DNA from: Actinomycetospora chibensis
GTDB lineage: Bacteria > Actinomycetota > Actinomycetes > Mycobacteriales > Pseudonocardiaceae
Direction of reading: 5' to 3'
Assembly: GCF_028737215.1 (NCBI RefSeq)
Contig: NZ_JAQZAM010000021.1
Location: 16,447-80,446, forward strand
Length of the DNA: 64,000 nucleotides
Numbering within the stretch: position 1 is the stretch's first letter; the number at the start of each line of letters is the position of its first letter. Position numbers and translations under genes: made by a program. Positions 1-8,789 of this stretch are shown here, in pieces. The notes beneath the pieces are model-generated. The model was given only the letters and a program-made list of their open reading frames with translations, had not been told where the DNA came from and made no database searches.

Positions 1-75
1 CCCGTCGAGGCCGCGCCGGGGCCGCCAGCCGAGCGGCGATCCGAGCAGCGGTCCGAGCAGCGGCCCGCGGCGTGA
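1..75 (+). CDS. C-terminal end of an upstream gene (partial)
   Basis: The frame beginning at base 1 is open for 24 codons and stops with TGA at 73-75. It ends in a hydrophilic tail rich in Pro, Glu, Gln and Arg. The stop overlaps the GTG start of crtI (GTGA), so the two genes are probably translationally coupled in one operon. In carotenoid clusters the gene before crtI is often crtE or crtB, but the 24 residues visible here do not identify it. Confidence 0.5.
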   Translation, partial: PVEAAPGPPAERRSEQRSEQRPAA

Positions 76-1320
76 CCGACCCGCGCGTCGTGGTCGTCGG
101 CGGCGGGCTCGGCGGGCTGGCGACGGCGGCGCGACTGGCCGCCGCGGGCTCCCCGGTGACGGTGCTCGAGCAGGCCGACCGGGTCGGCGGGAAGCTCGGC
201 ACCGTCGAGCTCGGCGGCTTCCGCTTCGACACCGGCCCGTCGTTGGTGACCATGCCCGCGGTGTTCGAGCGGCTCTTCGCCGACACCGGGGCGCCCCTGC
301 ACGACGTCCTCGACCTCCGGCGCCTCGACGTCGCCGCCCGCTACCGGTTCGGCGACGGCGTGGAGCTCGACCTGCCCGGCGAGCGCCCGGCGATCGGACC
401 GGCGATGGACGCCGCGCTCGGCGACGGCGCCGGCGCGCAGTGGGAGGCGTTCCTGCGCCACGCCGAGCGCGTGTGGGACGCGACCCACGAGCACTTCCTG
501 GAGTCGCCGGTCTCCCCCGGCGGGCTCGCGCGCCTGTCGCTGCGGGTCCGCGACCTGATCGCCGTCGCCCCCTGGCGCAGCCTGCGCGGGGTGGGCGCGC
601 GCCACCTCCACGACCCGCGCCTGGGCCTGCTGCTCGACCGTTACGCCACCTACTCCGGCTCCGACCCGCGTCGCGCCCCCGCCGCGCTGGCCGTCGTGCC
701 GTACGTGGAGCAGCAGTTCGGGTCCTGGTACGTGCCCGGCGGGCTGCGCCGTCTCGCGGAGGTGGTCGCGGACCGGTGCCGGGCGCTGGGGGTGACGCTG
801 CGGACCGGGGAGCGGGTGACGTCGATCGACACCTCCGATGGGCACGTGCGCGGGGTGCGGCTCGGGTCCGGGGAGGGTGTCCCGGCCGACGTCGTCGTCG
901 CGAACTCCGACGCGGCGACCGTGTACGGGCCCGGCGGGCTCCTCCCCCACGCGCCGTCGGCCCGCCGGCTGGCAGCACCACGCCGTCGTCGTCGGGGTTC
1001 GTGCTGCTGCTCGGGCTCGACGGCCGGGACCCGGCGACCCCGCACCACCGGGTGCTCTTCCCGCCATCGCGCGCGGCCTACGACGCGGAGTTCGACGCGT
1101 ACCGCGGCGCCGACCCGCCGGCCGCCCCGGCGGTGTACGTGCACGCCCCCGACGACCCCGCGCTGCGCCCCCACGACGGCTCCGAGGCGTGGTTCGTGCT
1201 GGTCACCGCCCCACGTCACGACCCGGGCGGCGGCGTGGACTGGGACGCGCCGGGGCTTGCGGAGCGGTACGCCGAGCGCATCCTGGCGCTGATGGCCGAG
1301 CGGGGCGTCGACGTCCGGCA
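72..1320 (+). pseudogene. crtI: Phytoene desaturase, 5' part (split by inversion, also frameshifted)
   Basis: CrtI-family desaturases are FAD enzymes that add double bonds to phytoene in carotenoid synthesis. The N-terminus shows the dinucleotide-binding motif VVVGGGLGGLATAARLAAAG at residues 7-26, then GGKLGTVELGGFRFDTGPSL. Two lesions are visible. First, near 971-974 the frame shifts by one: the DNA reads ctggcagcacc where ctggccagcacc would keep frame (RRLASTTPSSSGF), so one C appears to be missing. Second, the homology stops at 1320 (GVDVRH), where the sequence runs straight into an FtsK-type gene. The missing C-terminus lies on the minus strand at 12705-12981. With the inverted block restored and the lost base put back, the gene has 509 codons including the stop, a normal CrtI length. 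The 1-nt deletion could be a sequencing error. Confidence 0.85.
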
Positions 1321-2021
1321 CCGGTTCGGGCAAGACGCAGTTCGCGAACGGGCTGCTCACCCAGATCGCCGCCGCCTCCGACGTGCTGATCACCGGCTCG
1401 GACATCACCGGGCTGCTGCTCGGGCGCCCGTTCGAAGGCACGGTCCACCGCCCGCATCAGGTCGTGGGCACCGGCGACATCGGGGCCCACGCGGTGCTGC
1501 TGGAGGGCCTGGTCGCCGAGATGGACCGCCGGCTCGCGGCGATCCCGCCACGGGAGGACCGCATCGAGCCCACCCCGGCCACACCGACGGTGCTCGTCGT
1601 CCTGGAGGAGTTCCCCGGTCTGCTGCGCGCCGCCGACTCACTGCCCAAGCCCAAGCGCGGTGAGGGTGTCCCGGTCGGCGACCGCATCCGCACCGCGGTG
1701 CTCCGTCTCCTCTCCGAGGGCCGCAAGGCGGCGTTCCGGGTGCTGATGCTGGCCCAGCGTTTCGAGGCCACCGCTGTGGCTGGCGGCTACGCCCGCGACC
1801 AGTTCGCGCTGCGTCTGTCGTTCCGGGTGCCGGCGGATTCCCTTGAGATGCTCCACGGCACCGACGCCCGACCCCTGGGCCAGGAGCACGCCAACGCCGC
1901 TCCCGGCGTGGCCTACCTCTCGGGGCTCGGCCGCGACTGCGAACGCATCCGCGTCCCGTACCTCGGCGACTACGGCACCTACGTCGACCGCATCCAGGCC
2001 CACGGACGGCGGGCCGCGTGA
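1321..2021 (+). pseudogene. FtsK/SpoIIIE-type DNA translocase (TraB/TraSA), 3' part
   Basis: TraB/TraSA proteins are hexameric FtsK-like pumps that move double-stranded DNA between mycelial actinomycetes. This fragment opens inside the Walker A motif: TGSGKTQ reads in the frame of 1320-1322. It continues with the translocase core (LITGSDITG, TPTVLVVLEEFPGLL as a Walker B-like segment at about 1580-1625, VLMLAQRF) and ends with TGA at 2019-2021. It has no start of its own because its 5' part (12982-13546, minus) was separated by the inversion. Joined at 12982/1321 the gene is 422 codons including the stop, with an intact VQGQTGSGKT. As it stands, the gene should be non-functional. Confidence 0.85.
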
Positions 2022-2245
2022 TGAACCTCGTCGCCATCGTCATCATCGCCGGCCTGGTCACCGCGCTGCTGATCAAGAGCCGCCGTGCCGCGCCCGCGCT
2101 CGTCTCCGGCGTCGTGACCCTCGTGCTGCTGTTCGCCGCCTTCCCGACGCTCGGCCCGGCCGTCACGTCCTCGGCTGGCGAGTTCGCCCACCAGCTCGGC
2201 GCCGCCACCGACCGCGCCGCCGACGTCCCGGAGGACACCCGATGA
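2021..2245 (+). CDS. Small membrane protein of the AICE transfer module
   Basis: This 74-residue protein has two hydrophobic segments: VAIVIIAGLVTALLI near residues 3-18 and a second around 28-48. The ATG overlaps the TGA of the FtsK 3' part. The next gene starts inside its stop codon (ATGA at 2242-2245), so the genes form a tightly coupled transfer operon. Position and topology resemble the small spread (Spd) membrane proteins that help plasmid DNA cross septa in Streptomyces plasmids, but no specific Spd motif is seen, so this is inference from context. Confidence 0.6.
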   Translation: MNLVAIVIIAGLVTALLIKSRRAAPALVSGVVTLVLLFAAFPTLGPAVTSSAGEFAHQLGAATDRAADVPEDTR

Positions 2246-2601
2246 ACGATCAGCCCCTCAGCCTCGCCGGCTGCGTCGCCGAAGCCGCTGAGACCGTCCG
2301 CGAGGCCAACCACGCCGTCACGACAGCCCTCTTCGCGGCCACCGACGCCTACGACGTTGTCGGACACGTCAGCGTCCTGGTCCACCGTCACGGCCAGCTC
2401 CTCGACTTCCTGACCGATCAGCTCCGCCGGGCCGATCCCGCCGGCTACGTCGACGACCGCGGCCACGACCCGTCGACGGCGCTGCGTGACGCCCACGGCG
2501 CCCTCACCGATGCCCGCGGCCTGGTCGCCGATGTCGGCGCCTTCCTCGACCGCGCCCACAACCACCTCGGCCACCTCGGCCGGATTGCCCTGGAGGACTG
2601 A
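2242..2601 (+). CDS. Hypothetical AICE protein
   Basis: This is a 119-residue, largely helical, acidic protein with no membrane segment. It is rich in Ala, Asp, His and Leu and has heptad-like stretches (AEAAETVREANHAVTTALF; LLDFLTDQLRRADPAG). The ATG overlaps the previous stop, and it lies 3 bp before xis. The function is not recognised. Its place between the spread-like gene and xis suggests a conserved accessory gene of integrative elements. Confidence 0.6.
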   Translation: MNDQPLSLAGCVAEAAETVREANHAVTTALFAATDAYDVVGHVSVLVHRHGQLLDFLTDQLRRADPAGYVDDRGHDPSTALRDAHGALTDARGLVADVGAFLDRAHNHLGHLGRIALED

Positions 2602-2604
2602 CCT

Positions 2605-2853
2605 GTGAGCACTTACGACGTCGTCCGGCCCGTCGGCCAGCGCCCCACGCCCACCCCGCCGGCCGCCCGCCCGGAACGACGTTGGAGCGCCCAGGACGTT
2701 GCCGACTACCTCGGGATCGCGCTGAGCACCGTCTACCAGTGGCGCTGCTCGGGCTACGGGCCCCGCGGCCGCCGTGTCGGGCGTTACCTGCGCTACGACC
2801 CCGACGAGGTCCGGGCCTGGTTCGACGGCCTCGCCGACCCGCAGGCCGGCTGA
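2605..2853 (+). CDS. xis: Excisionase (Xis), helix-turn-helix protein
   Basis: This 82-residue protein has a MerR/HTH_17-type DNA-binding domain: WSAQDVADYLGIALSTVYQW at residues 28-47, then the wing GRRVGRYLRYDPDEVRAWFDGL. Small HTH proteins directly before a tyrosine integrase act as recombination directionality factors that bend attachment-site DNA and favour excision. The GTG start lies 3 bp after the previous stop, and int begins 6 bp after the xis stop. If the attL and attR sites are inverted relative to each other, Xis with Int would flip DNA rather than excise the element. Confidence 0.8.
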   Translation: MSTYDVVRPVGQRPTPTPPAARPERRWSAQDVADYLGIALSTVYQWRCSGYGPRGRRVGRYLRYDPDEVRAWFDGLADPQAG

Positions 2854-2859
2854 CCGGCG

Positions 2860-4026
2860 ATGCCTCGTCCACCCACCGCGGTCGGCACCTACGGAACGAT
2901 CAGGGTCAACGGCGAGCCCGGCCACTACGTCGCGCGGGCCTGGTTCCGCGACCTCGACGGCAAGGCCCGCCAGGTCGAGCGCAGCGGCCCGACCAAGGCC
3001 AAGGCCCGCGACGCGCTGAAGCTCGCCCTGCGCGACCGGGCCCGCACCGCCACCGGCATCGGCGGCGACACCCGCATCCGCGAGATCGCCCCGGAGTGGC
3101 TGGCCGGGATCGACGCCGCGGTGAACGCGGGGGAGCGGTCACCGAGTACCGCCGAGCAGTACCGCCGTCAGCTCGACGGGGTGGTCCTGCCCGGCGTGGG
3201 GGAGCTGCGGGTCCGGGAGGCGACGGTGCCGCTGCTCGACAGCTTCATCCAGACGGTGCAGGTCCACCGCGGCACCGCGTCGGCGAAGCTCGCCCGCTCG
3301 GTGCTCTCGGGCCTGCTCGGGGTCGCGGTGCGCCACGGTGCGATCCCGACCAACCCGGTCCGCGACCTCTCGCGCATCCACACCGGCCGGCGCAAGGCCA
3401 CCCGCTCACTGACCCCGCCCGAGTGCCGCGCGTGGCTGGCCCAGCTCGACGCCGACGAGGACGCTCGCGACAAGGACCTGCCCGACCTCTGCCGGTTCAT
3501 GATCGGCACCGGGGTGCGCATCGGGGAGGCGCTGGCCGTGGCGTGGCCGGAGGTCGACCTCGACGAGGCCACCGTGGACGTGTCCCGCACGCTGATCCGG
3601 CTCAGGGGCGTCGGCCTGATCCGGAAGTCGACCAAGACCGAGACCGGTGAGCGCATCCTGACCCTGCCGCGGTTCGTGGTCACGATGTTGCGTCGGCGCA
3701 ATCCCGACGGCGACGCCCTTGGGCCGGTGTTTCCCGACACCCTCGGCGGCTGGCGCGACCCGTCGAACACCCGCCGGGCGCTGCGCGATGCCCGCGGTAG
3801 CGAGGGCTTCGCGTGGGTCACCAGCCACGTGTTCCGCCGGACCTGCGCCACGATCCTCGACCAGTCCGGCCAGTCGTCGCGCTCGATCGCCGACCAGCTC
3901 GGGCACGCCCAGGTGTCGATGACCCAGAACCACTATTTCGGGCGGCGCATCGCCAACCCGGCTGCGGCCGCGGCGCTCGACGCGTGGCACGACCAGCACG
4001 ATCAGGAGGACGCAAATCGTGGGTAA
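2860..4026 (+). CDS. int: Tyrosine recombinase integrase of the AICE
   Basis: This 388-residue integrase starts at ATG 2860. It has an arm-binding N-terminus (GTYGTIRVNGEPGHYVARAWF), a SAM-like core-binding domain (about 65-165) and a C-terminal catalytic domain. Catalytic residues can be followed in order: Arg in GTGVRIGEALAV, Lys in KSTKTETGERIL, HxxR in SHVFRRTCATIL, His in QLGHAQVSM and the nucleophile Tyr in QNHYFGRRI. The gene ends 57 bp from the 38-bp repeat in the tRNA-Lys 3' end, the normal position for an integrase beside its attachment site. It catalyses site-specific integration and excision at tRNA-Lys(CTT). Confidence 0.93.
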   Translation: MPRPPTAVGTYGTIRVNGEPGHYVARAWFRDLDGKARQVERSGPTKAKARDALKLALRDRARTATGIGGDTRIREIAPEWLAGIDAAVNAGERSPSTAEQYRRQLDGVVLPGVGELRVREATVPLLDSFIQTVQVHRGTASAKLARSVLSGLLGVAVRHGAIPTNPVRDLSRIHTGRRKATRSLTPPECRAWLAQLDADEDARDKDLPDLCRFMIGTGVRIGEALAVAWPEVDLDEATVDVSRTLIRLRGVGLIRKSTKTETGERILTLPRFVVTMLRRRNPDGDALGPVFPDTLGGWRDPSNTRRALRDARGSEGFAWVTSHVFRRTCATILDQSGQSSRSIADQLGHAQVSMTQNHYFGRRIANPAAAAALDAWHDQHDQEDANRG

Positions 4027-4082
4027 ATCATGGACCCCGGCCCGGGCACGGAGGGTGGTCCGGCCTCTGAGCTGGAAAGACT

Positions 4083-4120
4083 GTGCGCCGTCAGGGACTC
4101 GAACCCCGAACCCAGTGATT
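4083..4120 (-). other. Attachment site attL (38-bp tRNA-Lys 3' end)
   Basis: The 38 bases covering the 3' part of tRNA-Lys (from the anticodon stem through the acceptor end plus one base) recur exactly at 20405-20442. Identity stops sharply on both sides. This is the classic att core of a tRNA-targeting integrative element next to its int gene. Here it reads on the minus strand while the other copy reads on the plus strand. A freshly integrated element would have direct repeats, which supports the inversion. Confidence 0.9.
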
Positions 4121-4156
4121 AAGAGTCACTTGCTCTGCCCATTGAGCTAACGGCGC
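4084..4156 (-). tRNA. tRNA-Lys (CTT anticodon)
   Basis: The reverse complement folds as a complete 73-nt tRNA. The acceptor stem GCGCCGT pairs with ACGGCGC, followed by discriminator A. The D-arm contains GCTCAATGGGCAGAGC. The anticodon stem AGTGA/TCACT encloses the loop CTCTTAA with anticodon CTT. The T-arm has GGTTCGAGTCC. CCA is not encoded. The 3' half is the integration target of the AICE; the element supplies an identical 3' end, so the tRNA stays functional after integration. Confidence 0.97.
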
Positions 4157-4218
4157 GTGATCGAAACCCTAGCAAAGCCAGCGTTCCGATCCGACAGCGG
4201 GTGGACCACTGCCGTCCG

Positions 4219-4292
4219 GGTGAGTGACGGGACTTGAACCCGCGACACCTGGGATCACAACCCAGTGCTCTGCCAACTGAGCTACACCCACC
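4219..4292 (-). tRNA. tRNA-His (GTG anticodon)
   Basis: The reverse complement folds as tRNA-His. The 7-bp acceptor stem GTGGGTG/CACTCAC has one G-T wobble, with the extra G at -1 facing C73, the identity element of histidine tRNAs. The anticodon stem CTGGG/CCCAG encloses TTGTGAT (anticodon GTG). The T-loop has GGTTCAAGTCC. It lies 62 bp upstream of tRNA-Lys in the same direction, so the two may be transcribed together. Confidence 0.97.
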
Positions 4293-4367
4293 ATTGGCCT
4301 CTCCGGGGAGGCCCCGGTGAGTCGTGTACGAGCCTACAAGCCGGGTGCGAGCGGCTTGCGACCGCCC

Positions 4368-5042
4368 TCAGGCCCCCGGCGGGGGCGCCTGGCCACCCGC
4401 CGGACCCGGCTCGGTGGCCTCGGCGGAAAGGACGCCGGAACGGTCGTCGGCCACCACTGAGGCGGCCGCAGCCTGGGCCTCGTCGGTGGTCGGCCCGGGC
4501 AGGGGTACGAAGGCCGTGCGGCGGTAGTACTCGAGCTCGCGGATCGACTCGCGGATGTCGGCGAGCGCGCGGTGGGCGAGCCCCTTCTCCGGCTGCGCGT
4601 AGTAGATGCGCGGGTACCAGCGCCGGCACAACTCCTTGATCGAGCTGACGTCGACCATCCGGTAGTGCAGGTAGCCGTCGAGCTCGGGCATGTCGCGGGC
4701 GAGGAAGCCGCGGTCGGTGGCGATCGAGTTGCCGCACAGGGGCGCCGAGCGGCCCTCGGGCACGTGCTCGCGGATGTAGTCGAGGACGAGCTTCTCGGCC
4801 TCGGCCATCGTCACCGTCGACTGCCGCACCTCGTCGGTCAGGCCCGACTTGGCGTGCATGTCGCGGACGACGTCCGGCATGGCCTCGAGGGCCTCGTCGG
4901 ACGCGTGGATGACGACGTCGACACCCTCACCGAACGGGACGAGGTCCGCGTCGGTCACCAGGGCCGCGATCTCGATGAGCGCGTCGTGGCCCAGGTCGAG
5001 TCCGGTCATCTCGCAGTCGATCCACACCAGCCGGGCACTCAC
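4368..5042 (-). CDS. orn: Oligoribonuclease
   Basis: This 224-residue DEDDh 3'-5' exoribonuclease degrades 2-5-nt RNAs, including pGpG-type dinucleotides, to mononucleotides in the cytoplasm. The acidic exonuclease motifs are clear: [10 protein letters not shown] near residue 10, [10 protein letters not shown] near 110 and [11 protein letters not shown] near 160, with the catalytic His in the last. The core ends around residue 185, followed by a 35-40-residue Pro/Ala/Gly-rich tail often seen in actinobacterial Orn. The gene lies immediately upstream of the tRNA pair on the same strand and 10 bp after the end of the PH-domain gene. Confidence 0.95.
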   Translation of the reverse strand: MSARLVWIDCEMTGLDLGHDALIEIAALVTDADLVPFGEGVDVVIHASDEALEAMPDVVRDMHAKSGLTDEVRQSTVTMAEAEKLVLDYIREHVPEGRSAPLCGNSIATDRGFLARDMPELDGYLHYRMVDVSSIKELCRRWYPRIYYAQPEKGLAHRALADIRESIRELEYYRRTAFVPLPGPTTDEAQAAAASVVADDRSGVLSAEATEPGPAGGQAPPPGA

Positions 5043-5052
5043 CCGGACGACC

Positions 5053-6537
5053 TTAACGGCGCACGAGCCGCCCGGCTCCCCGACCGTCGATCACGAAAGG
5101 TGCCAGCAGGCCGGGGGTGACGTCCTCGACCAGCTCGAGGGCGCGGTCGACGCCGACGTCGAGCACCTCGTAGCGACCGCGTCCGGCGGCGGTCACCGCA
5201 TGCAGGGTGACCAGCCCGGCGCGGCGCTGGGTCAGCGACTGGGTGAGCCGCCAGCCGATCACCCCGCCGCGGCGCAGGACGACGGTGCGCCGCACCCAGG
5301 CCCCGTGGCGGCTGACGAGGTGCGTGCCCGTGAGCGCGTGCCCCAGCGACCTGATCCGGTCGACGGCGAGCAGCACGGAGGCGCCGAGCAGGATCGGCAC
5401 GACAACGGGGTCGGCCGGGGCCTCGGGCCGGGCGAGCAGCACGGCGCACACGACCAGCACCGGGCCGACGCCGCGGGTCAGCCGACGGACGACGGCCGCG
5501 CGGGGGTGGCGGACGAGCGGGGCGCGCGTGCCCTCCTCCTCCCCGACGCCGAGCACGCCGGCGGCCACCTGGTGGGCCCTGCGCCGCGGCATCGCCGGGC
5601 CGACGGCGCCGACGTGCTCGCCCTGGCCGTCGGCCCGCAGGCCGGTGGTCAGGGCCAGCGGGCGCGCCCCACGGCCGAGGCGCACCAGCAGCGGTTCGTC
5701 GAGCTCGACGCCGCGCAGGCGCCGGCCCTCGAGGGACAGGGTCCGGCGGGTCAGCAGGCCGCGCCGCAGCACGAGCCCGCCGTCGTCGGCGCGCGTGAGC
5801 CGGTAGCCCCACCAGCCCTCGACGAACACGACGGCGGCCCCGAAGACCGCCGTGGCGAGCAGGGCCACCGCGCCGAGCCACACCGGCGCGCGCCCGGCGC
5901 CCTCGCGCAGGGTCTCGGTGACCGGCGCCCGCAGCGAGAACTCCTCGGCGAGGCGGAAGAGCCCGAGCCACACCACACCCACGACGGCGATCGCCGAGAA
6001 CGTCAGCGGGGCGAACCGCACCCAGGTCCAGCGCAGGCGGGCGAGCTCGGGCACCGGTGCGTCGGCGTCGACCGGGGCCTCGCCGAGCAGCAGGGCGCGG
6101 AGCCGCTCGGCCTCGACGCGGCGGACGGCGTCGAGGGTCAGCTCGGCGTCGTCGCCACCCTCACGCCGTCCCGTGCCCACGCGTACCACGGCGAGCCCGA
6201 ACAGGCGGTGCGCCGGGTTGGCCGTGAGGTCGGCGGTGCGGATGCGGTCGCGGTGCACGCTGCGGTGGTGGCGGCGCAGCAGGCCCGTGCGCAGCTCCAC
6301 GCGGTCGGTGCCGATCCGGTAGGACGTCGTGAACCAGCGCGAGATCCCGAACGCGAGCACCGCGACGGCGAGCGCGATGCCCCCGCCGAGACGCCATCGA
6401 TCGTCGCTGGTGCCGCCGGTGATCGCGATGACGAGCAGGACCGGGACGAGCTTGATCAGGTCGACGGCGGGGTGGACCACGAGCATCCGGCGGTCGAGGC
6501 GCTGCCAGCCGAGGCCGTCGGACGGGGAGGAGGTCAC
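5053..6537 (-). CDS. PH domain-containing membrane protein (YdbT-like, large subunit)
   Basis: This 494-residue protein has bacterial PH (bPH2/YdbT) domains between paired hydrophobic segments. Membrane pairs are visible near residues 22-60, 195-225 and 240-270, and again near 370-410. PH-like blocks have the typical pattern, for example [34 protein letters not shown] sequence around 75-100. The GTG start (6535-6537) overlaps the TGA of the upstream PH gene, so the two form an operon. YdbS/YdbT-type proteins are membrane-associated and of uncertain function; in Bacillus the pair has been linked to bacteriocin resistance. Confidence 0.85.
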   Translation of the reverse strand: MTSSPSDGLGWQRLDRRMLVVHPAVDLIKLVPVLLVIAITGGTSDDRWRLGGGIALAVAVLAFGISRWFTTSYRIGTDRVELRTGLLRRHHRSVHRDRIRTADLTANPAHRLFGLAVVRVGTGRREGGDDAELTLDAVRRVEAERLRALLLGEAPVDADAPVPELARLRWTWVRFAPLTFSAIAVVGVVWLGLFRLAEEFSLRAPVTETLREGAGRAPVWLGAVALLATAVFGAAVVFVEGWWGYRLTRADDGGLVLRRGLLTRRTLSLEGRRLRGVELDEPLLVRLGRGARPLALTTGLRADGQGEHVGAVGPAMPRRRAHQVAAGVLGVGEEEGTRAPLVRHPRAAVVRRLTRGVGPVLVVCAVLLARPEAPADPVVVPILLGASVLLAVDRIRSLGHALTGTHLVSRHGAWVRRTVVLRRGGVIGWRLTQSLTQRRAGLVTLHAVTAAGRGRYEVLDVGVDRALELVEDVTPGLLAPFVIDGRGAGRLVRR

Positions 6538-7040
6538 GTCGCGTCGCCCCCGAGGGTCTCGGTGACCCTCGTCAGCCGGTCGGCGAGGTCGACCGCGGCG
6601 TCGGCGTCGAGCCCGTCGATCGTCAGTGCGCCGCTGGCGGAGGCCGTCGTGACCGTCACCGAGGACAGACCGAAGGCGCGCTGCAGCGGCCCGCGGTCGG
6701 TGTCGACGGTCTGGACCCGCGAGATCGGGGCGATGCGCCACTCGAGGCGCAGCCAGCCCGAGAGGGTGTGGACGGCGTCGTCGGTGATCTCCCAGCGGTG
6801 CAGGGCGTAGCGCCAGCGGGGGACGACGAGCATGTGTGCGACGCCGACGACGGCCGTCGCCACCCCCGTGACGATCATCAGCGAGGTGTAGGTCGGGAGG
6901 ACGACGGCGACGGCGACCTGGGGGACGAGCAGGCCGACGGTCGTGATCGCCGACCGCAGCGCCCACCACGACCGGGCGCGGGGGCTCACGCGGTGCGCGG
7001 GCGCGCGCAACCGCGAGGCGCCCGGCTCCGGCGTGGTCAC
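6534..7040 (-). CDS. PH domain-containing membrane protein (YdbS-like, small subunit)
   Basis: This 168-residue protein has two adjacent hydrophobic segments (about residues 30-75) followed by one bPH2 domain (RWEITDDAVHTLSGWLRLEW, then ISRVQTVDTDRGPLQRAFGL, and SASGALTIDGLD at the end). This is the standard layout of YdbS, which pairs with the larger YdbT-like partner encoded next with a 4-base overlap. A start at 7040 fits the size of the family. The 123-bp gap to the acyl-CoA synthetase gene holds no visible gene. Confidence 0.85.
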   Translation of the reverse strand: MTTPEPGASRLRAPAHRVSPRARSWWALRSAITTVGLLVPQVAVAVVLPTYTSLMIVTGVATAVVGVAHMLVVPRWRYALHRWEITDDAVHTLSGWLRLEWRIAPISRVQTVDTDRGPLQRAFGLSSVTVTTASASGALTIDGLDADAAVDLADRLTRVTETLGGDAT

Positions 7041-7163
7041 CGGGCCAGTCTGCCCAATCCCGGCATCCGTCTGCTCGCTCGCGAGCCGCCCCGGCCAGTG
7101 ATCGAAGTACCGTGACGGACACTGAACGTCTGCGACGGCACTTCGCTGACACTCACGAGGCCC

Positions 7164-8789
7164 TCACGAGTCCGAGGACCCGAGCTCCGACTTGAGCACC
7201 TTGCCGGTGTTGTTGCGCGGGAGCTCGTCGAGGAACTCGACGTCGCGGGGGGTCGCGAAGCGGGCGAGGTTGTTCTTGACGTGGTCACGCACGGCGTCCG
7301 CGTCGACCTTCGCCCCGGACTCGAGCACGAGGTAGGCCGCCAGGCGCTGGCCGTACTCGTCGTCGTCGACGCCGACGACCGCGGCCTCCTTGACGCCCTC
7401 CATGTCGGACAGCAGGCCCTCGACCTCCCCGGCGTGGATGTTCTCGCCCCCGGAGACGATCATGTCGTCGGCGCGGCCGGAGATGAACAGCAGGCCGTGG
7501 CGGTCGTAGTGCCCGAGGTCGCCGGTGCCGAGCATGTCGTCGACGACCTCGGTCTCGCCGCGCCCGCCGGTGTAGCCGGTGAACAGCATGTCGTTGCCGA
7601 CGAAGATGCGGCCGGTCTCGCCGGCGGGGAGCTCCTGGTCGTCGTCACCCAGGATCTTCACCGTGGTGCCGACGGGCGGGCGGCCGGCGGTACCGGGCTC
7701 GGAGCGCAGCTCCTCGGGGCGGGCGATCGACGCCCACGACACCTCGGTGGAGCCGTAGAGCATGTAGAGCTTGTCGCCGAAGGTCTCGAGGAACTCGGTG
7801 ACCTTCGCCGGCGGCATCGCCGAGCCGGTGGCGGTGACGGTCTTGAGCGCCGACACGTCGTAGCGGGCCTTGACCTCGTCGTCGAGCTCGAGGATGCGCT
7901 GGAGCATCACCGGCACCGCGAACATCGACGTGCAGCGGTGCTGGGCGAGCTGGGCCAGCGCGTCCTCGGGGTCGAACTTGCGCCGCAGCACCAGCGTCGA
8001 GCCCATCAGCGACCCGATCTGGAACGCCGCGAACCCCCATGTGTGGAACAGCGGCGCCGAGACCAGGGCGTGCTCGCGGGCCGTGAGCGGGATGCGGGAG
8101 AGGATCGCGTTGACGACGCCGATGCCGTTCGGCGACGGCCGCTCGGCGCCCTTGGGCGTGCCCGTGGTGCCCGAGGTCAGCACGATCGTCTTGCCGACCG
8201 GCGGCTTGGTGGCCAGCGGCTTGGAGCCGTCGGCGCCGATGAGGCCCTCGAGGGTGTCGTCGCCCCAGCACCCGGCGGCCTCGGTCCAGGCGAAGACGCG
8301 CTTCACGGTGTCGGGCACCTCGTCGAGGCGGTCGGTGAGGTCGGAGTCGACGACGATCGTGCCGATCTCCTGCTCCTCGGCGACGGCCTTCATCTGCGAC
8401 GGCGAGAGCCCGGTGTTGAGCAGGACGACGTCGGCGCCGAGCTTGGAGACGGCGAGGATCGTCTCGATGGGGCCGCGGTGGTTGCGGCACAGCACGGCGA
8501 CGCGGCTGCCGGGGCCGACGCGGCGGTCCGCGAGGGCGCGGGCGAGCCGGTCGGTGCGCTCGTGGATCTCCTTGAACGTCACCGTCCCGCGGTCGTCGAC
8601 GATCGCGACGCGGTCGGGGTGGCGCCAGCGGCCGACGACGAACGCCGTGGTGGGCGTGAAGCCGTAGCGGTACAGCGCGGTCGGGAACAACGCGGCCCGG
8701 TGCGGTGCCACCGGGGCGATGACGCCCGCGTCCGTCAGCAGCCGCAGCCCGGTCGCGAGCTCGGAGGGGGTGCCGAACGGGGTCTTCAC
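7164..8789 (-). CDS. Acyl-CoA synthetase (AMP-forming, FadD-like)
   Basis: This 541-residue member of the ANL superfamily activates a carboxylic acid with ATP to an acyl-adenylate and transfers it to CoA. It has the P-loop IVLTSGTTGTPKGAE near residue 200, the A5 motif MLYGSTEVSWAS, the hinge motif GDLGHYDRHGLLFISGRADD and the C-terminal catalytic lysine in NNTGKVLKSEL. The ATG overlaps the stop of the reductase gene (ATGA), so activation and reduction of the same acyl chain is likely. This fits synthesis or modification of wax- or mycolate-like lipids. The chain length cannot be read from the sequence. Confidence 0.92.
   Translation of the reverse strand: MKTPFGTPSELATGLRLLTDAGVIAPVAPHRAALFPTALYRYGFTPTTAFVVGRWRHPDRVAIVDDRGTVTFKEIHERTDRLARALADRRVGPGSRVAVLCRNHRGPIETILAVSKLGADVVLLNTGLSPSQMKAVAEEQEIGTIVVDSDLTDRLDEVPDTVKRVFAWTEAAGCWGDDTLEGLIGADGSKPLATKPPVGKTIVLTSGTTGTPKGAERPSPNGIGVVNAILSRIPLTAREHALVSAPLFHTWGFAAFQIGSLMGSTLVLRRKFDPEDALAQLAQHRCTSMFAVPVMLQRILELDDEVKARYDVSALKTVTATGSAMPPAKVTEFLETFGDKLYMLYGSTEVSWASIARPEELRSEPGTAGRPPVGTTVKILGDDDQELPAGETGRIFVGNDMLFTGYTGGRGETEVVDDMLGTGDLGHYDRHGLLFISGRADDMIVSGGENIHAGEVEGLLSDMEGVKEAAVVGVDDDEYGQRLAAYLVLESGAKVDADAVRDHVKNNLARFATPRDVEFLDELPRNNTGKVLKSELGSSDS

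Noticed and set aside
1405..2925. Long minus-strand open frame opposite the transfer genes
   Set aside because: High-GC DNA leaves antisense frames open; composition is unnatural and well-supported plus-strand genes occupy the region.
5053..7152. One 699-codon open frame covering both PH-domain genes
   Set aside because: The upstream part of the frame is Arg/Pro-rich nonsense; two genes with a GTGA overlap at 6534-6537 explain the sequence and both have normal family sizes.
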